64,000 nucleotides of DNA from Arthrobacter sp. UM1 (GCF_020483305.1 NZ_JACWAB010000001.1:372001-436000); one strand, 5' to 3'; positions 24,865 to 34,530 are shown, numbered from the stretch's first letter. Translations and numbers: made by a program. Notes: generated by a model from the letters alone, not told the origin.

Positions 24865-25629
24865 TCACGAAGAGCCGTGCTGGCGGACGCGCGGAACATA
24901 GCGCCGCTGACCTGTGCGGCGCAGTGGAACGCTGATGCTGTAGCGGTCCGCGCGATAGTAGGAGACGGAATAGTCGACGAGGTCCTCGCGGATATAGGCG
25001 CGGCGCTGCACTTTGAGCAACGGCGTGCCCAGGTCCACTCGAAGCTGGCGGGACAGGGTCGCCGTCGCGGCCGCAGCGGAGATCGTGTCCTCTCCCCAGT
25101 CCATCTGCAGCCCGTATTCGTCGGAGAGGACCCGGTACAGGGAGCTGGGCGCCGGTGAGGAGAGAATGCCGGGAACGAGCCGCAGCGGAATGAAGTTCTC
25201 GTCCACAGTCATCGGCTCGCCGTCCGCGAGAAGCAGCCGCTTGAAGCGAACCAGTGGTGCGCCGGCCGGGAGCTTCATCTCCCTCGCCAGGGCGGAGGGC
25301 GCAGGCACCTGATCGAACGCGAGCAGGACAGCCGCCGGCTCCATGCCGCGGCGCCGCATCTCCTCCGAGTAGCCCGTCAGCTTGGGCTGAAGGGAGGTCT
25401 TGACCGGGGCCACAAAGGTCCCCTTGCCCACAATGCGGAGCAGTCGTCCCTCGTCCACCAGGCCGTCAATTGCCTTCCGGAGCGTCATGCGAGCCACCCC
25501 GAAGTCAGTCGCAAGCTGCCGCTCAGAGGGAAGCGCGACATCGGTTTCGGATCCCAGCTCTTCGATCATCTTCACGAGCTGCAGACGAACCTGCTCGCTC
25601 TTGGACGCTGTGGCGCTGTCTGGACCCAT
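24865..25629 (-). CDS. GntR-family regulator with UTRA domain (HutC subfamily)
   Basis: This 254-residue transcription factor has a GntR winged helix at about residues 10-75 (QVRLQLVKMIEELGSETDVALPSERQL with the recognition helix GVARMTLRKAIDGLVDEG) and a UTRA ligand-binding domain at about 95-240. UTRA regulators of the HutC type bind small effectors such as sugar phosphates, urocanate or amino-acid derivatives; the effector here is unknown. The ATG at 25629 has a TAGGAT hexamer (25636-25641) 6 bases upstream on the minus strand and TTGACC beyond it, so the mRNA is probably leaderless. It lies upstream of the broken ligase gene with 212 bases between them, in which I see no further gene. Confidence 0.9.
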   Translation of the reverse strand: MGPDSATASKSEQVRLQLVKMIEELGSETDVALPSERQLATDFGVARMTLRKAIDGLVDEGRLLRIVGKGTFVAPVKTSLQPKLTGYSEEMRRRGMEPAAVLLAFDQVPAPSALAREMKLPAGAPLVRFKRLLLADGEPMTVDENFIPLRLVPGILSSPAPSSLYRVLSDEYGLQMDWGEDTISAAAATATLSRQLRVDLGTPLLKVQRRAYIREDLVDYSVSYYRADRYSISVPLRRTGQRRYVPRVRQHGSS

Positions 25630-25635
25630 GCCTCA

Positions 25636-25666
25636 ATCCTACGGAAGCAGACACAGTCACGGTCAA
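25636..25666 (-). promoter_or_regulatory. Promoter of the GntR regulator
   Basis: Minus-strand -35 TTGACC (25661-25666) and -10 TAGGAT (25636-25641) are 19 bases apart, with the ATG 6 bases downstream of the -10. The region from 25667 to 25780 holds no recognisable gene. Confidence 0.5.
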
Positions 25667-25780
25667 CGTCTGGAATATGAACTTCTCCCGGCCTCCGAGC
25701 GACATGCCCGTGTCCTGATCCGGCTCCAGCGCGCGGGACAGACGGACAGAAAGCACCCGTCGAAGGGTACCGGGAATGTG

Positions 25781-25821
25781 ACAAGGGCCCCGTTTCCCTT
25801 TCGGGAATCCGGGGCCCTTGT
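25781..25821. terminator. Strong terminator downstream of ctaF
   Basis: A 12-bp perfect stem (ACAAGGGCCCCG, 25781-25792, with 25810-25821) is topped by a second TTCCC/GGGAA stem. It lies 44 bases past the ctaF stop and insulates the ctaCDF operon from the islet. Confidence 0.85.
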
Positions 25822-25865
25822 CTGTTCGGTGAGGCCGTCATCGGCCGCAGGCGAACTCGCCTGGG

Positions 25866-26270
25866 TCAGTGAGCGTGATCGCCGCGGCTGTACTCGTACA
25901 CCCAGCCGATGATGCCGACGACGCCGAGGCCAGCGGCCACGAAGAACACCCACCAGCCGACGGCGAGACCCAGAACCGAGCCTGCAGCGCCGAGGGCGAG
26001 GACCAGCGGCCACCAGGACCAGGGGCTGAAGAGGCCCTGCTCGCCGGAGCCCTCGTGGATCTCCGCGTCGACGCGGTCCTCAGGACGGCCGCCGACGAGG
26101 TTCTTGGCGTTCGTCTGGAAGTAGAAGCCGACCATGCCTGCCATGAGGCCCGTCACCGGGATGGCGAGGACGCCGACCCACTCCGTCCAGCCCGTCATGA
26201 TGCCGTATACGAGGCCCACGACGAGGAAGAACGGAACCAGGAAGGTGAAAATCCGGGATTCGATCTTCAT
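25866..26270 (-). CDS. ctaF: Cytochrome c oxidase subunit IV, actinobacterial type
   Basis: CtaF is the small fourth subunit of the actinobacterial aa3 oxidase. The 134 residues have four predicted helices and the family pattern ESRIFTFLVPFFLVVGLVYG at the N-terminus, AGMVGFYFQT and, after a soluble stretch, PWSWWPLVLALGAA and a last helix ending GWVYEYSRGDHAH. It starts 3 bases after ctaD and closes the ctaC-ctaD-ctaF operon. It converges on the GntR islet and beyond it the qcr operon. Confidence 0.93.
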   Translation of the reverse strand: MKIESRIFTFLVPFFLVVGLVYGIMTGWTEWVGVLAIPVTGLMAGMVGFYFQTNAKNLVGGRPEDRVDAEIHEGSGEQGLFSPWSWWPLVLALGAAGSVLGLAVGWWVFFVAAGLGVVGIIGWVYEYSRGDHAH

Positions 26271-26273
26271 GGT

Positions 26274-27965
26274 CTAGACGTCCTTCCGCTCAGCGTGGCT
26301 GTGGCTGACCGGGATCAGCTCCGGGTGGTGCAGGTCCAGAGCGGGACGCTCAGACCGGATGCGCGGCAGCGACGTGAAGTTGTGCCGCGGCGGCGGGCAG
26401 GACGTGGCCCACTCGAGGGAGGCGCCGAAGCCCCAGGGATCGTCCACCTCGACCTTCTTGGCGTTCCGTGCCGTGGTCCACACGTTGATGAACCACGGGA
26501 TGAGGGAGACGCCGAGGATGATCGAGAAGACCGTGGAGATCTGGTTCATCTCCGTGAAGCTGTCCTCCGGGAGGTAGTCCGCGTAGCGGCGCGGCATGCC
26601 CATGACGCCGAGCCAGTGCTGGACCAGGAAGGTGCCGTGGAAGCCGATGAACAGGATCCAGAAGTGGATCTTGCCCAGGCGCTCGTTGAGCATCTTGCCC
26701 GTGAACTTCGGCCACCAGAAGTAGAAGCCGGCGAACATCGCGAACACCACGGTTCCGAAGAGGACGTAGTGGAAGTGTGCGACCACGAAGTACGTGTCCG
26801 AGATGTGGTAGTCCATGGGCGGCGAGGAGAGGATGATGCCCGTGAGGCCGCCGAAGAGGAACGTCACGAGGAAGCCGAGGCTCCAGAGCATCGGGGTCTC
26901 GAAGGTGATCGAGCCGCGCCACATGGTGCCGATCCAGTTGAAGAACTTCACACCGGTCGGAACGGCGATGAGCATAGTCATGAAGGAGAAGAACGGCAGC
27001 ATGACCGCGCCCGTGACGTACATGTGGTGTGCCCACACGGTCACGGAGAGGGCGGCGATGGAGATCGTCGCGTAGACGAGGCCCTTGTAGCCGAAGATCG
27101 GCTTGCGGGAGAACGCCGGGAAGATCTCCGAGACGATGCCGAAGAACGGCAGCGCGATGATGTACACCTCGGGGTGGCCGAAGAACCAGAAGAGGTGCTG
27201 CCAGAGGACCGCTCCGCCCGACTCCGAGTCGAAGATGTGTCCGCCGAAGCGGCGATCCATGCCGAGCGCGAAGAGCGCAGCGGCGAGCGGCGGGAAGGCC
27301 ATGAGGATCAGGATGCCCGTCACCAGCGTGTTCCAGGTGAAGATGGGCATACGCCACATCGTCATGCCCGGAGCGCGCATGCAGACGATCGTCGTGATGA
27401 AGTTGACGCCGCCAAGAATGGTGCCGAATCCGGAGAGCGCCAGGCCGAAGACCCAGAGGTCACCGCCGACGCCCGGCGAGAAGGTGGTGCTCGACAGCGG
27501 CGCGTACGCGAACCAGCCGAAGGACGCTGCGCCCTGCGGGGTGATGAAGCCGGCGCAGGCGATGATCGAGCCGAAGAGGAAGAACCAGAACGCCAGAGCG
27601 TTGAGTCGCGGGAACGCCACGTCCGGCGCGCCGATCTGGAGCGGCACGATCACGTTCGCGAAGCCTGCGAAGAGAGGCGTGGCGAACATGAGCAGCATGA
27701 TCGTTCCGTGCATGGTGAACAGCTGGTTGTACTGCTCCTTCGTCTGAAGGATCTGCATGCCCGGCTCGAAGAGCTCGAGACGGATGAGCAGCGCCATGAC
27801 GCCGCCCACGCAGAAGAAGACGAACGAGGAGATGAGGTACATGTACCCGATCGTCTTGTGGTCAGTGGACGTGATCCAGTTGACCACGATGCGGCCCTTG
27901 GACTTCGGCACCACACGGGGCGCGTCCACTGCGCCCGAGTGAGCCCTGTATTCGTACGTAGTCAT
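26274..27965 (-). CDS. ctaD: Cytochrome c oxidase subunit I
   Basis: CtaD is the catalytic subunit with heme a and the heme a3-CuB site. The 563 residues have twelve helices. Metal ligands are visible: MHGTIM (heme a), [14 protein letters not shown] (CuB His and the Tyr of the His-Tyr cross-link), [10 protein letters not shown] (CuB) and [11 protein letters not shown] (heme a3 and a). The proton-channel residues of A-type oxidases are in place. ctaC ends 11 bases upstream. The C-terminal tail ([14 protein letters not shown]) is long, as in other actinobacteria. Confidence 0.97.
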   Translation of the reverse strand: MTTYEYRAHSGAVDAPRVVPKSKGRIVVNWITSTDHKTIGYMYLISSFVFFCVGGVMALLIRLELFEPGMQILQTKEQYNQLFTMHGTIMLLMFATPLFAGFANVIVPLQIGAPDVAFPRLNALAFWFFLFGSIIACAGFITPQGAASFGWFAYAPLSSTTFSPGVGGDLWVFGLALSGFGTILGGVNFITTIVCMRAPGMTMWRMPIFTWNTLVTGILILMAFPPLAAALFALGMDRRFGGHIFDSESGGAVLWQHLFWFFGHPEVYIIALPFFGIVSEIFPAFSRKPIFGYKGLVYATISIAALSVTVWAHHMYVTGAVMLPFFSFMTMLIAVPTGVKFFNWIGTMWRGSITFETPMLWSLGFLVTFLFGGLTGIILSSPPMDYHISDTYFVVAHFHYVLFGTVVFAMFAGFYFWWPKFTGKMLNERLGKIHFWILFIGFHGTFLVQHWLGVMGMPRRYADYLPEDSFTEMNQISTVFSIILGVSLIPWFINVWTTARNAKKVEVDDPWGFGASLEWATSCPPPRHNFTSLPRIRSERPALDLHHPELIPVSHSHAERKDV

Positions 27966-27976
27966 GCGAACCTCAC

Positions 27977-28834
27977 CTAGTTTGCATTCTTGGTCGTCGG
28001 CTTGCGGTTGTACTCGTCTCCGACCTCGCCCTTGGGCAGCTCGGCCATCTTGGCCTTGAACTGGTCCTCAGGGAGCACGACGACGTTGAAGAGCATCTCC
28101 GAGTGGTACTCACCGCAGAGCTCCGCGCACTTGCCCTGGTAGGTGCCCGCCTTCTGCGGGGTCAGGGTCAGGAAGTTCGTGTGGCCGGGGATCATGTCCC
28201 GCTTCTCGAGGAACTGCGGGATCCAGAAGGAGTGGATGACGTCACGGGACTGGAGCTCGAACTCCACGCTCTTGCCCTCGGGGAGGTAGAGGGTGGGAAG
28301 CGTCTTCTCCACGCCCGTCTCGCCGGTCGGCGAGAGGTGCGCCTGAGTGCCCTGGAAGTAGTGCTTGTCACCCTTGACGTTGTAGTTGAAGTCCCAGGCC
28401 CACTGCTTGCCGTAGACCTTGATCTTCACGTCCGGGTCAGCGACACGCTGGTCGACCTGGCGCTGCGTCTTGTCCGTGAAGAAGAACAGCACCATGATCA
28501 TGAACAGCGGCAGGGCCGTGTAGAGGATCTCCAGCGGCAGGTTGTAGGAGATCTGCCGCGGGTAGCCGACATCGCCCTTGCGGCGGCGGTAGGCCACGAG
28601 GCACCAGAGCAGCAGAACCCAGGTCAGAAGGCCGACGGCGAGGGCGGCGATCCACGAGTGCACCCAGAGATTGCTGAGCGCCTCGGTGTTGTTGGTCATG
28701 TCGTTGCTGCCAGGCAGCCAGCCGCGCTTGGCCTCCTCGCTGCAACCGGACAGCGCCACCGCGACAAGCGGCAGGACAGCCGCGCCCTTGAGGAGGTTGC
28801 GGCTTCCGCGCCCCGCACGTTCTTGCGAACCCAC
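27977..28834 (-). CDS. ctaC: Cytochrome c oxidase subunit II (lipoprotein)
   Basis: CtaC carries the binuclear Cu-A centre that takes electrons from QcrC. The 285 residues start with a lipoprotein signal ending in the lipobox ALSGC, then two membrane helices (about residues 58-80 and 103-125), and a periplasmic cupredoxin domain with [19 protein letters not shown] and the Cu-A motif [12 protein letters not shown]. The GTG at 28834 has GAAAGGG upstream and gives a proper signal peptide; upstream GTG/ATG codons at 28930 and beyond would add an unrelated sequence. It heads the minus-strand ctaCDF operon. Confidence 0.95.
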   Translation of the reverse strand: MGSQERAGRGSRNLLKGAAVLPLVAVALSGCSEEAKRGWLPGSNDMTNNTEALSNLWVHSWIAALAVGLLTWVLLLWCLVAYRRRKGDVGYPRQISYNLPLEILYTALPLFMIMVLFFFTDKTQRQVDQRVADPDVKIKVYGKQWAWDFNYNVKGDKHYFQGTQAHLSPTGETGVEKTLPTLYLPEGKSVEFELQSRDVIHSFWIPQFLEKRDMIPGHTNFLTLTPQKAGTYQGKCAELCGEYHSEMLFNVVVLPEDQFKAKMAELPKGEVGDEYNRKPTTKNAN

Positions 28835-29034
28835 GTAACGGCCCTTTCTGTCGAAATATCCGCTGTCTACCGGCCAATCACATGCCGTCCGGGAGCCAAC
28901 GACTGAAAGTCTCAGAACTTTCACGGTCAATTACTACTCATCGTAGAGCTTACCCGCCCTTGGGGGTGATTGTGCACTCCTGTGCGATGTGGCGGACCGG
29001 AAATTCGAGCTCGAGACCCCTCAGGATGCGCCGA

Positions 29035-29062
29035 CGGCCCGTCCCCAGACGGGAACGGGCCG
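29035..29062 (-). terminator. Terminator after erpA
   Basis: An 8-bp stem (CGGCCCGT, 29035-29042, with ACGGGCCG, 29055-29062) lies 20 bases beyond the erpA stop on the minus strand. The rest of the 247-base gap up to ctaC must contain the ctaC promoter; I see TTGACC (minus strand, about 28925-28930) but no -10 at good spacing. Confidence 0.55.
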
Positions 29063-29081
29063 CGCGGAGCCGGGCGAGCGG

Positions 29082-29444
29082 CTAGTGGAACGAGTCGCCG
29101 CAGGCGCAGGATCCCTCCGCGTTCGGGTTGTCGATGGTGAAGCCCTGCTTCGAGATGGTGTCCTCGAAGTCGATGGACGCGCCCGAAAGATACGGCACGC
29201 TCATCTTGTCCACGACGACCTCAACGCCGTCGAAGTCCTTGACCGCGTCCCCGTCGAGGAGCCGCTCGTCGAAGTAGAGCTGGTAAATCAAGCCGGAGCA
29301 GCCGCCCGGCTGGACCGCGACACGCAGGCGCAGATCCTGACGCCCCTCCTGCTCGAGGAGGCTGCGGACCTTCGCAGCGGCGACGTCAGAGAGCTCCACG
29401 TCATGAGTCGGCAGCTCGGTCTGCTCAGTGACCTCGGTGCTCAT
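29082..29444 (-). CDS. erpA: Iron-sulfur cluster insertion protein ErpA (A-type carrier)
   Basis: ErpA/IscA-type proteins carry Fe-S clusters to apoproteins. The 120 residues have the HesB fold with the three conserved cysteines at Cys49 (GGCSG), Cys113 and Cys115 (CACG), the expected cluster ligands. It sits next to the oxidase genes, although the Rieske protein and other targets are elsewhere. Length and motifs are normal for the family. The ATG has AAGGAGTACAG upstream. It is transcribed alone from the minus strand. Confidence 0.93.
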   Translation of the reverse strand: MSTEVTEQTELPTHDVELSDVAAAKVRSLLEQEGRQDLRLRVAVQPGGCSGLIYQLYFDERLLDGDAVKDFDGVEVVVDKMSVPYLSGASIDFEDTISKQGFTIDNPNAEGSCACGDSFH

Positions 29445-29593
29445 CTGTACTCCTTCCTCGCTCGCCTCTGTCCGGGCGGCGATACGACTTCGGTGTCGAG
29501 TCTAGTCCTGGACGCCTGGGCCGTCTCCCCTGCTCGCTCCCGGCGAATCCGGAGACCCGGAGGCACCGGAGACCGCAGAGCCGCCAGCGGCTC

Positions 29594-31012
29594 TCAGCGC
29601 ACCTCAGCGGCACGCGCCAAGAGGAGCGTCTCCGCGAGGATGGCGGACTTGAAGTCCCCGAGGTCCAGGGACTCGTTGGCCGAGTGGGCTCGCGTGTCCG
29701 GGTCTTCGACGCCCGTGACGAGGATCTCGGCCTCCGGGTAGACCTGCTTGAGGTCTGCGATGAAGGGAATCGAGCCGCCCATGCCCATCTCGACGGCCTG
29801 GGTGCCGAACCCCTCCGTGAGGGCCGCGAGGGCCGCCTTGGCGAACGGCTCGTCCGTCTTCGTGGAGAAGGGCTGGCCCTGTTCTCCCGGGTGGAACCGG
29901 ATCTCCGCGCCGAAGACGTCGAGCTCCTCGACGTGGCGGGCGAGCGCGTCCATGGCCGCAGCCGGGTCCTGACCCGGGGCGATCCGGAGGCTCACCTTCG
30001 CGCTGGCCTCGCTGAGCAGCGTATTGGAGGCGACCGCGACGGCAGGGGCATCGATCCCGATGACGGAGAGGGCGGGCTTGTTCCACAGCCGCCCGGTCAG
30101 GCTGCCGGTGCCGGCGAGGCGGCTCGTCTCGAGCAGGCCCGCGTCCCGGGCGAAGTCCGCCTCGGCGTAGTCGAGGCCCGTCTCCCCCTCGTTCTGGTGC
30201 AGGCCCGCGACGGCGACAGCGCCGTCGTCGTCGTGGAACGAGGCGATGACCCGGCCGAGCACGGTGAGCGCGTCGAGGACGGGCCCGCCGAACATCCCCG
30301 AGTGGGACGCGTGCTCGGCGACGCGGACGGTCACGGTGCCGTCCACGAGGCCGCGGAGGGAGGTGGTGAGGGCGGGGGTGCCGACGACCCAGTTGCTCGA
30401 GTCGGCGACGACGATCGCGTCCGCGCGCAGCTTCTCCCGGTGCTCCTCGAGGAAGGCGCGGAAGGTGGGCGAGCCGGCCTCCTCCTCGCCCTCGACGAAC
30501 AGGGTGACGCCGACGGGCAGGCGGCCGCCGAAGTGCTTGACGAGGTTCCGGACCGCGGAGATGTGGAGCATGACGCCGGCTTTGTCGTCGGCCGTGCCGC
30601 GGCCGTAGAGACGGCCGCCGCGCTCCGTGGCCTCGAACGGCTCGGTGTCCCAGAGGGCGCGGTCCTGCGGCGGCTGCACGTCGTGGTGCGCGTAGAGGAG
30701 GACGGTGGGGGCGCCCTCCGGCGCCGGAATGGAGGCGACGACGGCGGGGCCGCCGGTCACCGTCTTCTCCCCGCCTGCTTCCCCCGCGGAGAGGGACGCC
30801 CGGTGGATCTCCACCGACTCGAAGCCGGCGTCCCGTGCCAGAGCGGCCACGGCCTCGGCCGATCGCTCGAGGTGCGCGGGGTCGAAGGACTCCCAGGCGA
30901 TGCCGGGGATGGCCACGAGAGAGGAGAGGTCGGCGACCGCGCGGTCGAAGCCGGACTCGACCAGCGCACGCGCCTCGTCGAGCGAGAGGGCGGGAGAAGA
31001 GGTGTCAGTCAT
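29594..31012 (-). CDS. M20 family metallodipeptidase
   Basis: This is a zinc aminopeptidase/dipeptidase of the M20 family, 472 residues. The catalytic domain has LLYAHHDVQPP (first zinc His with Asp), GRGTADDKAG, FVEGEEEAGSP (catalytic Glu) and DSSN; the lid domain is inserted between about residues 225-340, and the last zinc His is in RAHSANESLDLGDF. Family members cleave small peptides in the cytosol. The ATG at 31012 is preferred over open frame further upstream, which is low-complexity and has no homology. A short stem-loop (29577-29594) overlaps its stop codon. It is divergent from DUF3043, 37 bases apart. Confidence 0.92.
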   Translation of the reverse strand: MTDTSSPALSLDEARALVESGFDRAVADLSSLVAIPGIAWESFDPAHLERSAEAVAALARDAGFESVEIHRASLSAGEAGGEKTVTGGPAVVASIPAPEGAPTVLLYAHHDVQPPQDRALWDTEPFEATERGGRLYGRGTADDKAGVMLHISAVRNLVKHFGGRLPVGVTLFVEGEEEAGSPTFRAFLEEHREKLRADAIVVADSSNWVVGTPALTTSLRGLVDGTVTVRVAEHASHSGMFGGPVLDALTVLGRVIASFHDDDGAVAVAGLHQNEGETGLDYAEADFARDAGLLETSRLAGTGSLTGRLWNKPALSVIGIDAPAVAVASNTLLSEASAKVSLRIAPGQDPAAAMDALARHVEELDVFGAEIRFHPGEQGQPFSTKTDEPFAKAALAALTEGFGTQAVEMGMGGSIPFIADLKQVYPEAEILVTGVEDPDTRAHSANESLDLGDFKSAILAETLLLARAAEVR

Positions 31013-31036
31013 GTCACTCAGCCTATCCGCCGCCGG

Positions 31037-31042
31037 TAGAAT
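31037..31042 (+). promoter_or_regulatory. Probable -10 of a leaderless DUF3043 transcript
   Basis: TAGAAT ends 7 bases before the GTG at 31050, with no ribosome-binding site between them. Confidence 0.45.
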
Positions 31043-31049
31043 GGGCAGG

Positions 31050-31727
31050 GTGTTTGGGAAGAAGAGCGAGAAGCTGACGGAGGCGCACGCCTCAGAGACC
31101 ACCGCCTCGGAGACCGCTCCGTCCTCGGGGACGGGATCCACGGCGGCTGGCGCGGCCAGCCGGACGGGGACGCCGAAGACGGCCGAGACCGGCCCGGCGG
31201 AGCAGTCGCCGCGCGAACGGCGGCACCCCCAGGAGAAGAAGGGCGCGCCCACCCCGACCCGGCGGGAGCGCGAGGCGGCCCGGAAGCGGCCGCTCGTGAC
31301 GAACGACCCGAAGGAAGCCCGGCGCCAGCGCCGCGAGGCGCGCGCCGCCGAGGCGGAGAAGGTCCGCGAGTCCTTCAAGACGGGCGACGAGCGCTACCTG
31401 CCGCCGAAGCACCGCGGCGCGAACCGCCGGCTGGTCCGCAAGGTCGTGGACGAGCGCTTCCGGATTCCGGAGATCATGATCTTCGTCCTGTTGCCGTTCG
31501 TCATCCTCTCGCTCGTGCTCTCCACGAACATGGAGGTGCAGAAGGCCATCTCCAACATCTTCATGGCGTTCATCCTCCTCGTGGCCGTCGAGGTCTTCCT
31601 CTGCGTCCGCTCGCTGCGCAAGCGCCAGGCCGAGACCGGCACAGAGCGCCAGCGGGGCGACGTCTTCTACGTCATCGAGCGGATCATCATGTTCCGCAAG
31701 TTCCGCACTCCCGCCGTCGGCGTCTGA
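31050..31727 (+). CDS. DUF3043 membrane protein
   Basis: This actinobacterial family has no known function. The 225 residues begin VFGKKSEK, as is common for DUF3043, followed by a low-complexity stretch rich in Glu, Thr, Ala and Arg (about residues 10-100). Two hydrophobic helices follow (IMIFVLLPFVILSLVLS and IFMAFILLVAVEVFLCV), and the C-terminus is basic (RKRQAETGTE, RRGDVFYVIERIIM). A likely membrane anchor with a disordered cytosolic N-terminus. A start at ATG 31041 is also in frame; I prefer GTG 31050 because TAGAAT at 31037-31042 places a transcription start at about that codon. Confidence 0.82.
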   Translation: MFGKKSEKLTEAHASETTASETAPSSGTGSTAAGAASRTGTPKTAETGPAEQSPRERRHPQEKKGAPTPTRREREAARKRPLVTNDPKEARRQRREARAAEAEKVRESFKTGDERYLPPKHRGANRRLVRKVVDERFRIPEIMIFVLLPFVILSLVLSTNMEVQKAISNIFMAFILLVAVEVFLCVRSLRKRQAETGTERQRGDVFYVIERIIMFRKFRTPAVGV

Positions 31728-31746
31728 CCGCCCGGCCTCGGAGAAC

Positions 31747-31792
31747 GCAGAGAGCCCGCCGCAGCCGTTCGCTGCGGCGGGCTCTCTGCTGT
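31747..31792 (+). terminator. Strong terminator after DUF3043
   Basis: A perfect 18-bp stem (31747-31764 with 31772-31789) has a 7-base loop. It lies 20 bases past the stop. It can also face the convergent pyrD. Confidence 0.85.
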
Positions 31793-31830
31793 GCTTGGGC
31801 GCTCCGATGTGCGCGGGCTCTCTGCTGTGC
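31778..31830 (+). repeat. 17-bp direct repeat next to the terminator
   Basis: CGGGCTCTCTGCTGTGC occurs at 31778-31794, overlapping the right arm of the terminator, and at 31814-31830, just before the pyrD stop. A partial duplication of the terminator arm would produce this. Confidence 0.6.
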
Positions 31831-31841
31831 GCAGGTCCGGC

Positions 31842-32903
31842 TCAGCGGCGCCGGGCGAGGCCTCGGTTGATGCGCCAGGCCCAGAACGGCCCCTCGTAGA
31901 GGAAGGCCGTATATCCCTGGACGAGGTCGGCGCCGGCGTCGAGGCGCTCGGCGACGTCCTCCGGCGTCGTCACTCCCCCGACGGAGACCACGGTGCGGCC
32001 CTCCCCCAGGCTGGAGCGCAGCAGGCGGAGGACCTCCAGGGAGCGCTCCTTGAGCGGGGCGCCGGAGAGGCCGCCCGCGCCGATCTCCTCGACGCGGGCC
32101 GCGGGGGTGCGGAGGCCCTCGCGTCCGATCGTGGTGTTCGTGGCGATGACGCCGTCGAGCCCGATCCGCTCGACAAGCGCCGCCACATCGCGGACGTCCT
32201 GATCCGCGAGGTCCGGGGCGATCTTCACGAGCAGCGGGATCCGGCGGCCCGCGGCCTCTGCCTCCTCGCGGACGGCCGTGAGGATGGGCTCGAGCGAGTC
32301 GGCGGACTGCAGAAGCCGCAGCCCCGGGGTGTTGGGCGAGGAGACGTTGACCGCCATGTAGTCGGCGTGCGGCGCGAGCAGGCGGGCGGAGGCTCGGTAG
32401 TCCTCCACGGCGTGCTCGAGCTCCACGGCCTTCGTCTTGCCGATGTTGACGCCGACGATCGGGCGGCGGCGCCCGAAGCGCTTGGCCAGGGCCTCGCGGA
32501 GCGGGCGGATCCGCTCGGCCACGGCGGCGGCGCCGTCGTTGTTGAAGCCCATGCGGTTGATGACGGCGCGGTCCTCGACGAGGCGGAAGAGCCGGGGCTT
32601 CGGGTTGCCCGGCTGGGCCTGGGCCGTGACCGTGCCGAGCTCCACGTGGCCGAAGCCGAGGTCCGCGAGGGCCGTCACGCCGGCGCCGCGCTTGTCGAAG
32701 CCAGCGGCGAGGCCGAACGGAGACGGGAACTCGAGGCCCATGGCCTGCGTGGCCAGCGAGGGGGCAGGGCGGGTCAGCCTGCGCAGGACGGAGCTGACGC
32801 CGGTCTGCTCCACGAGCCGGATGAGGCGGAACCCGACCTCGTGGGCCCGCTCGGGGTCCATGCGGGAGAAGAGGACTTGAAAGACTGCCGGATAGATCTT
32901 CAC
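31842..32903 (-). CDS. pyrD: Dihydroorotate dehydrogenase (quinone), class 2
   Basis: PyrD oxidises dihydroorotate to orotate in pyrimidine synthesis and passes electrons to the quinone pool. The 353 residues are of class 2: an N-terminal amphipathic membrane helix ([24 protein letters not shown]), the FMN barrel with [47 protein letters not shown] (the catalytic base is Ser in this class) and GGVTTPEDV. It is downstream of uppS by 36 bases. The ATG is supported by upstream sequence. Confidence 0.95.
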   Translation of the reverse strand: MKIYPAVFQVLFSRMDPERAHEVGFRLIRLVEQTGVSSVLRRLTRPAPSLATQAMGLEFPSPFGLAAGFDKRGAGVTALADLGFGHVELGTVTAQAQPGNPKPRLFRLVEDRAVINRMGFNNDGAAAVAERIRPLREALAKRFGRRRPIVGVNIGKTKAVELEHAVEDYRASARLLAPHADYMAVNVSSPNTPGLRLLQSADSLEPILTAVREEAEAAGRRIPLLVKIAPDLADQDVRDVAALVERIGLDGVIATNTTIGREGLRTPAARVEEIGAGGLSGAPLKERSLEVLRLLRSSLGEGRTVVSVGGVTTPEDVAERLDAGADLVQGYTAFLYEGPFWAWRINRGLARRR

Positions 32904-32939
32904 GCGAGCCAGCCTATCGGGCGCGCGGTCCGCGGCCGG

Positions 32940-33722
32940 CTACCGCGACACCGCGTCCACGGCCCCGCCGTAGCGGCGGTCCCGCTGCGCGTAGGCCTCC
33001 ACGGCCCGCCAGAGCGTCCGGCGGTCCACGTCCGGCCAGAGCTCGTCGATGAAGAGCATCTCGGCGTAGGTGGACTGCCAGGGAAGGAAGTTCGAGGTCC
33101 GCTGCTCCCCCGAGGTGCGGAGGAAGAGGTCCACGTCCGGGGCGTCCGGCTCGTAGAGGTAGCGCTGGAGGGTGGACTCCCGCACCGCGCCCGGCTTGAG
33201 GCGGCCGTCCGCGACGTCTCGGGTGATCCGGTTGACGGCGTCCACAATCTCGGCGCGGCCGCCGTAGTTGACGCACATCGTCAGCGTGCAGAGCGAGTTG
33301 TGCCGGGTGAGCTCCTCGGCGGCCTTCAGCTCCCGGACCACGGACTTCCAGAGCCGCGGCTCGCGGCCGCTCCAGCGGATGCGGACGCCCCACTCGTCGA
33401 GCACGTGGCTGCGGTCCCGCACCACGTCCCGCGAGAAGCCCATGAGGAAGCGGACCTCATCGGGCGAGCGCTTCCAGTTCTCCGTGGAGAACGCGTACAC
33501 GGACACCTGCTCGATCCCGATCTCGACGGCGCCCGCCATGACCTCCATGAGCGCCCGCTCCCCCGCCTTGTGCCCCTCCGTGCGCGGCAGGCCGCGCCGG
33601 TTGGCCCAGCGGCCGTTGCCGTCCATGACGATGGCGACGTGCCTGGGGACGAACTGCCGCGGGATCGCCGGAGCCGTCTCGCCCGAGGGATGAGGGGGCG
33701 GCGGAACGGGGTGTCGGGTCAT
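32940..33722 (-). CDS. uppS: Isoprenyl transferase (undecaprenyl/decaprenyl diphosphate synthase)
   Basis: This is a cis-prenyltransferase that extends farnesyl or geranyl diphosphate for cell-wall lipid carriers. The 260 residues have [18 protein letters not shown] (catalytic Asp and Gly-Asn-Gly), GHKAGERAL, the [14 protein letters not shown] stretch, and the C-terminal dimer motif [19 protein letters not shown]. Actinobacteria often carry two such enzymes of different chain length; the chain length here is not decided. Its ATG overlaps the recO stop. Confidence 0.93.
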   Translation of the reverse strand: MTRHPVPPPPHPSGETAPAIPRQFVPRHVAIVMDGNGRWANRRGLPRTEGHKAGERALMEVMAGAVEIGIEQVSVYAFSTENWKRSPDEVRFLMGFSRDVVRDRSHVLDEWGVRIRWSGREPRLWKSVVRELKAAEELTRHNSLCTLTMCVNYGGRAEIVDAVNRITRDVADGRLKPGAVRESTLQRYLYEPDAPDVDLFLRTSGEQRTSNFLPWQSTYAEMLFIDELWPDVDRRTLWRAVEAYAQRDRRYGGAVDAVSR

Positions 33723-34465
33723 GGCTGCCTGTCGAGTCGGGTCAGGGTCGAGATGGTCTTCTCCAGGTGCCAGCCGAGGTAGGCCCGCACGAGCTGATGG
33801 GCCTGGCGGCGGGCGGCCTCGTCCGAGGCGAGCACCGCGGACCAGTCACCCGATTTTAGCGAGGAGAGCAGCTCCCGCGTGCCAGGCCGAAGGATCGTGG
33901 CGCCGGGGAGGCGGACGAGCGCCGTGCTCAGCACTCCTCCATGGCTCGGCGAGAAGCTCGTGAGGCCCTGGGTCTCCCCCGTCACAGCGCAGGATTCGAC
34001 GCTCATGTCCCACCCGGAGCGAGCCATGGCCCTCAGGGCGAAGGCGTCGAACACCTGCTGGGGAGGATAGCGACGGCGGGCGAGGGCGGCGACCGCGCCG
34101 TGGACGAGGTCGAAGTACTCCGCCTGCGGGTCGTCCCTCCAGAGCACCTCGGTCAGCTCGGCGAGGGCCGAGGCGTACATGAAGGCGTCGTAGTCCTGCA
34201 CGATCCCGATCCCGTAGGAGGCCACGGAGACGGCCTGCGTCACGCGGTCCAGCGAGCGGCCCTCGGCGAGGTGGCAGTCCGAGACCATGAACGGCTCGAG
34301 CCGGGAGCCGAAGCGGCTCGCCGTCTTGCGGACGCCCTTCGCCACCGCCCGCACGAGTCCCCGTTCAGCCGTGGCGAGCACGAGGATCCGGTCCGACTCC
34401 CCGAGGTCGTACGTCCGCAGCACGACGACGCGGCTCGAGTAGGTGCGCGCGCGTCCGGAGTTCAC
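33719..34465 (-). CDS. recO: DNA repair protein RecO
   Basis: RecO binds single-stranded DNA and loads RecA with RecR. The 248 residues have the OB-fold N-terminus ([31 protein letters not shown]), and a helical C-terminal domain with ACAVTGE-like segment [24 protein letters not shown]. Of the zinc cysteines of some RecO proteins only Cys at about 177 is visible, so it may lack zinc. It follows leuA after a terminator and starts with GTG, weak Shine-Dalgarno upstream. Its stop overlaps the uppS ATG, so recO and uppS are coupled. Confidence 0.9.
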   Translation of the reverse strand: MNSGRARTYSSRVVVLRTYDLGESDRILVLATAERGLVRAVAKGVRKTASRFGSRLEPFMVSDCHLAEGRSLDRVTQAVSVASYGIGIVQDYDAFMYASALAELTEVLWRDDPQAEYFDLVHGAVAALARRRYPPQQVFDAFALRAMARSGWDMSVESCAVTGETQGLTSFSPSHGGVLSTALVRLPGATILRPGTRELLSSLKSGDWSAVLASDEAARRQAHQLVRAYLGWHLEKTISTLTRLDRQP

Positions 34466-34502
34466 CTGTTCAGGCTACGCCAGCAGCGGCCGCAGACGCC
34501 GA

Positions 34503-34530
34503 AGGGCCCCTCCCCGAGGGGAAGGGCCCT
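34503..34530 (-). terminator. Terminator after leuA
   Basis: AGGGCCC (34503-34509) pairs with GGGCCCT (34524-34530), and TCCCC (34511-34515) with GGGGA (34518-34522). A second stem GCGGCCG/CGGCCGC follows (34541-34556). Both lie between the leuA stop and recO start. Confidence 0.6.

Noticed and set aside
31013-31378. N-terminal extension of the M20 peptidase
   Set aside because: The upstream frame is low-complexity, antisense to the DUF3043 gene, and absent from the family; the ATG at 31012 gives the usual N-terminus.
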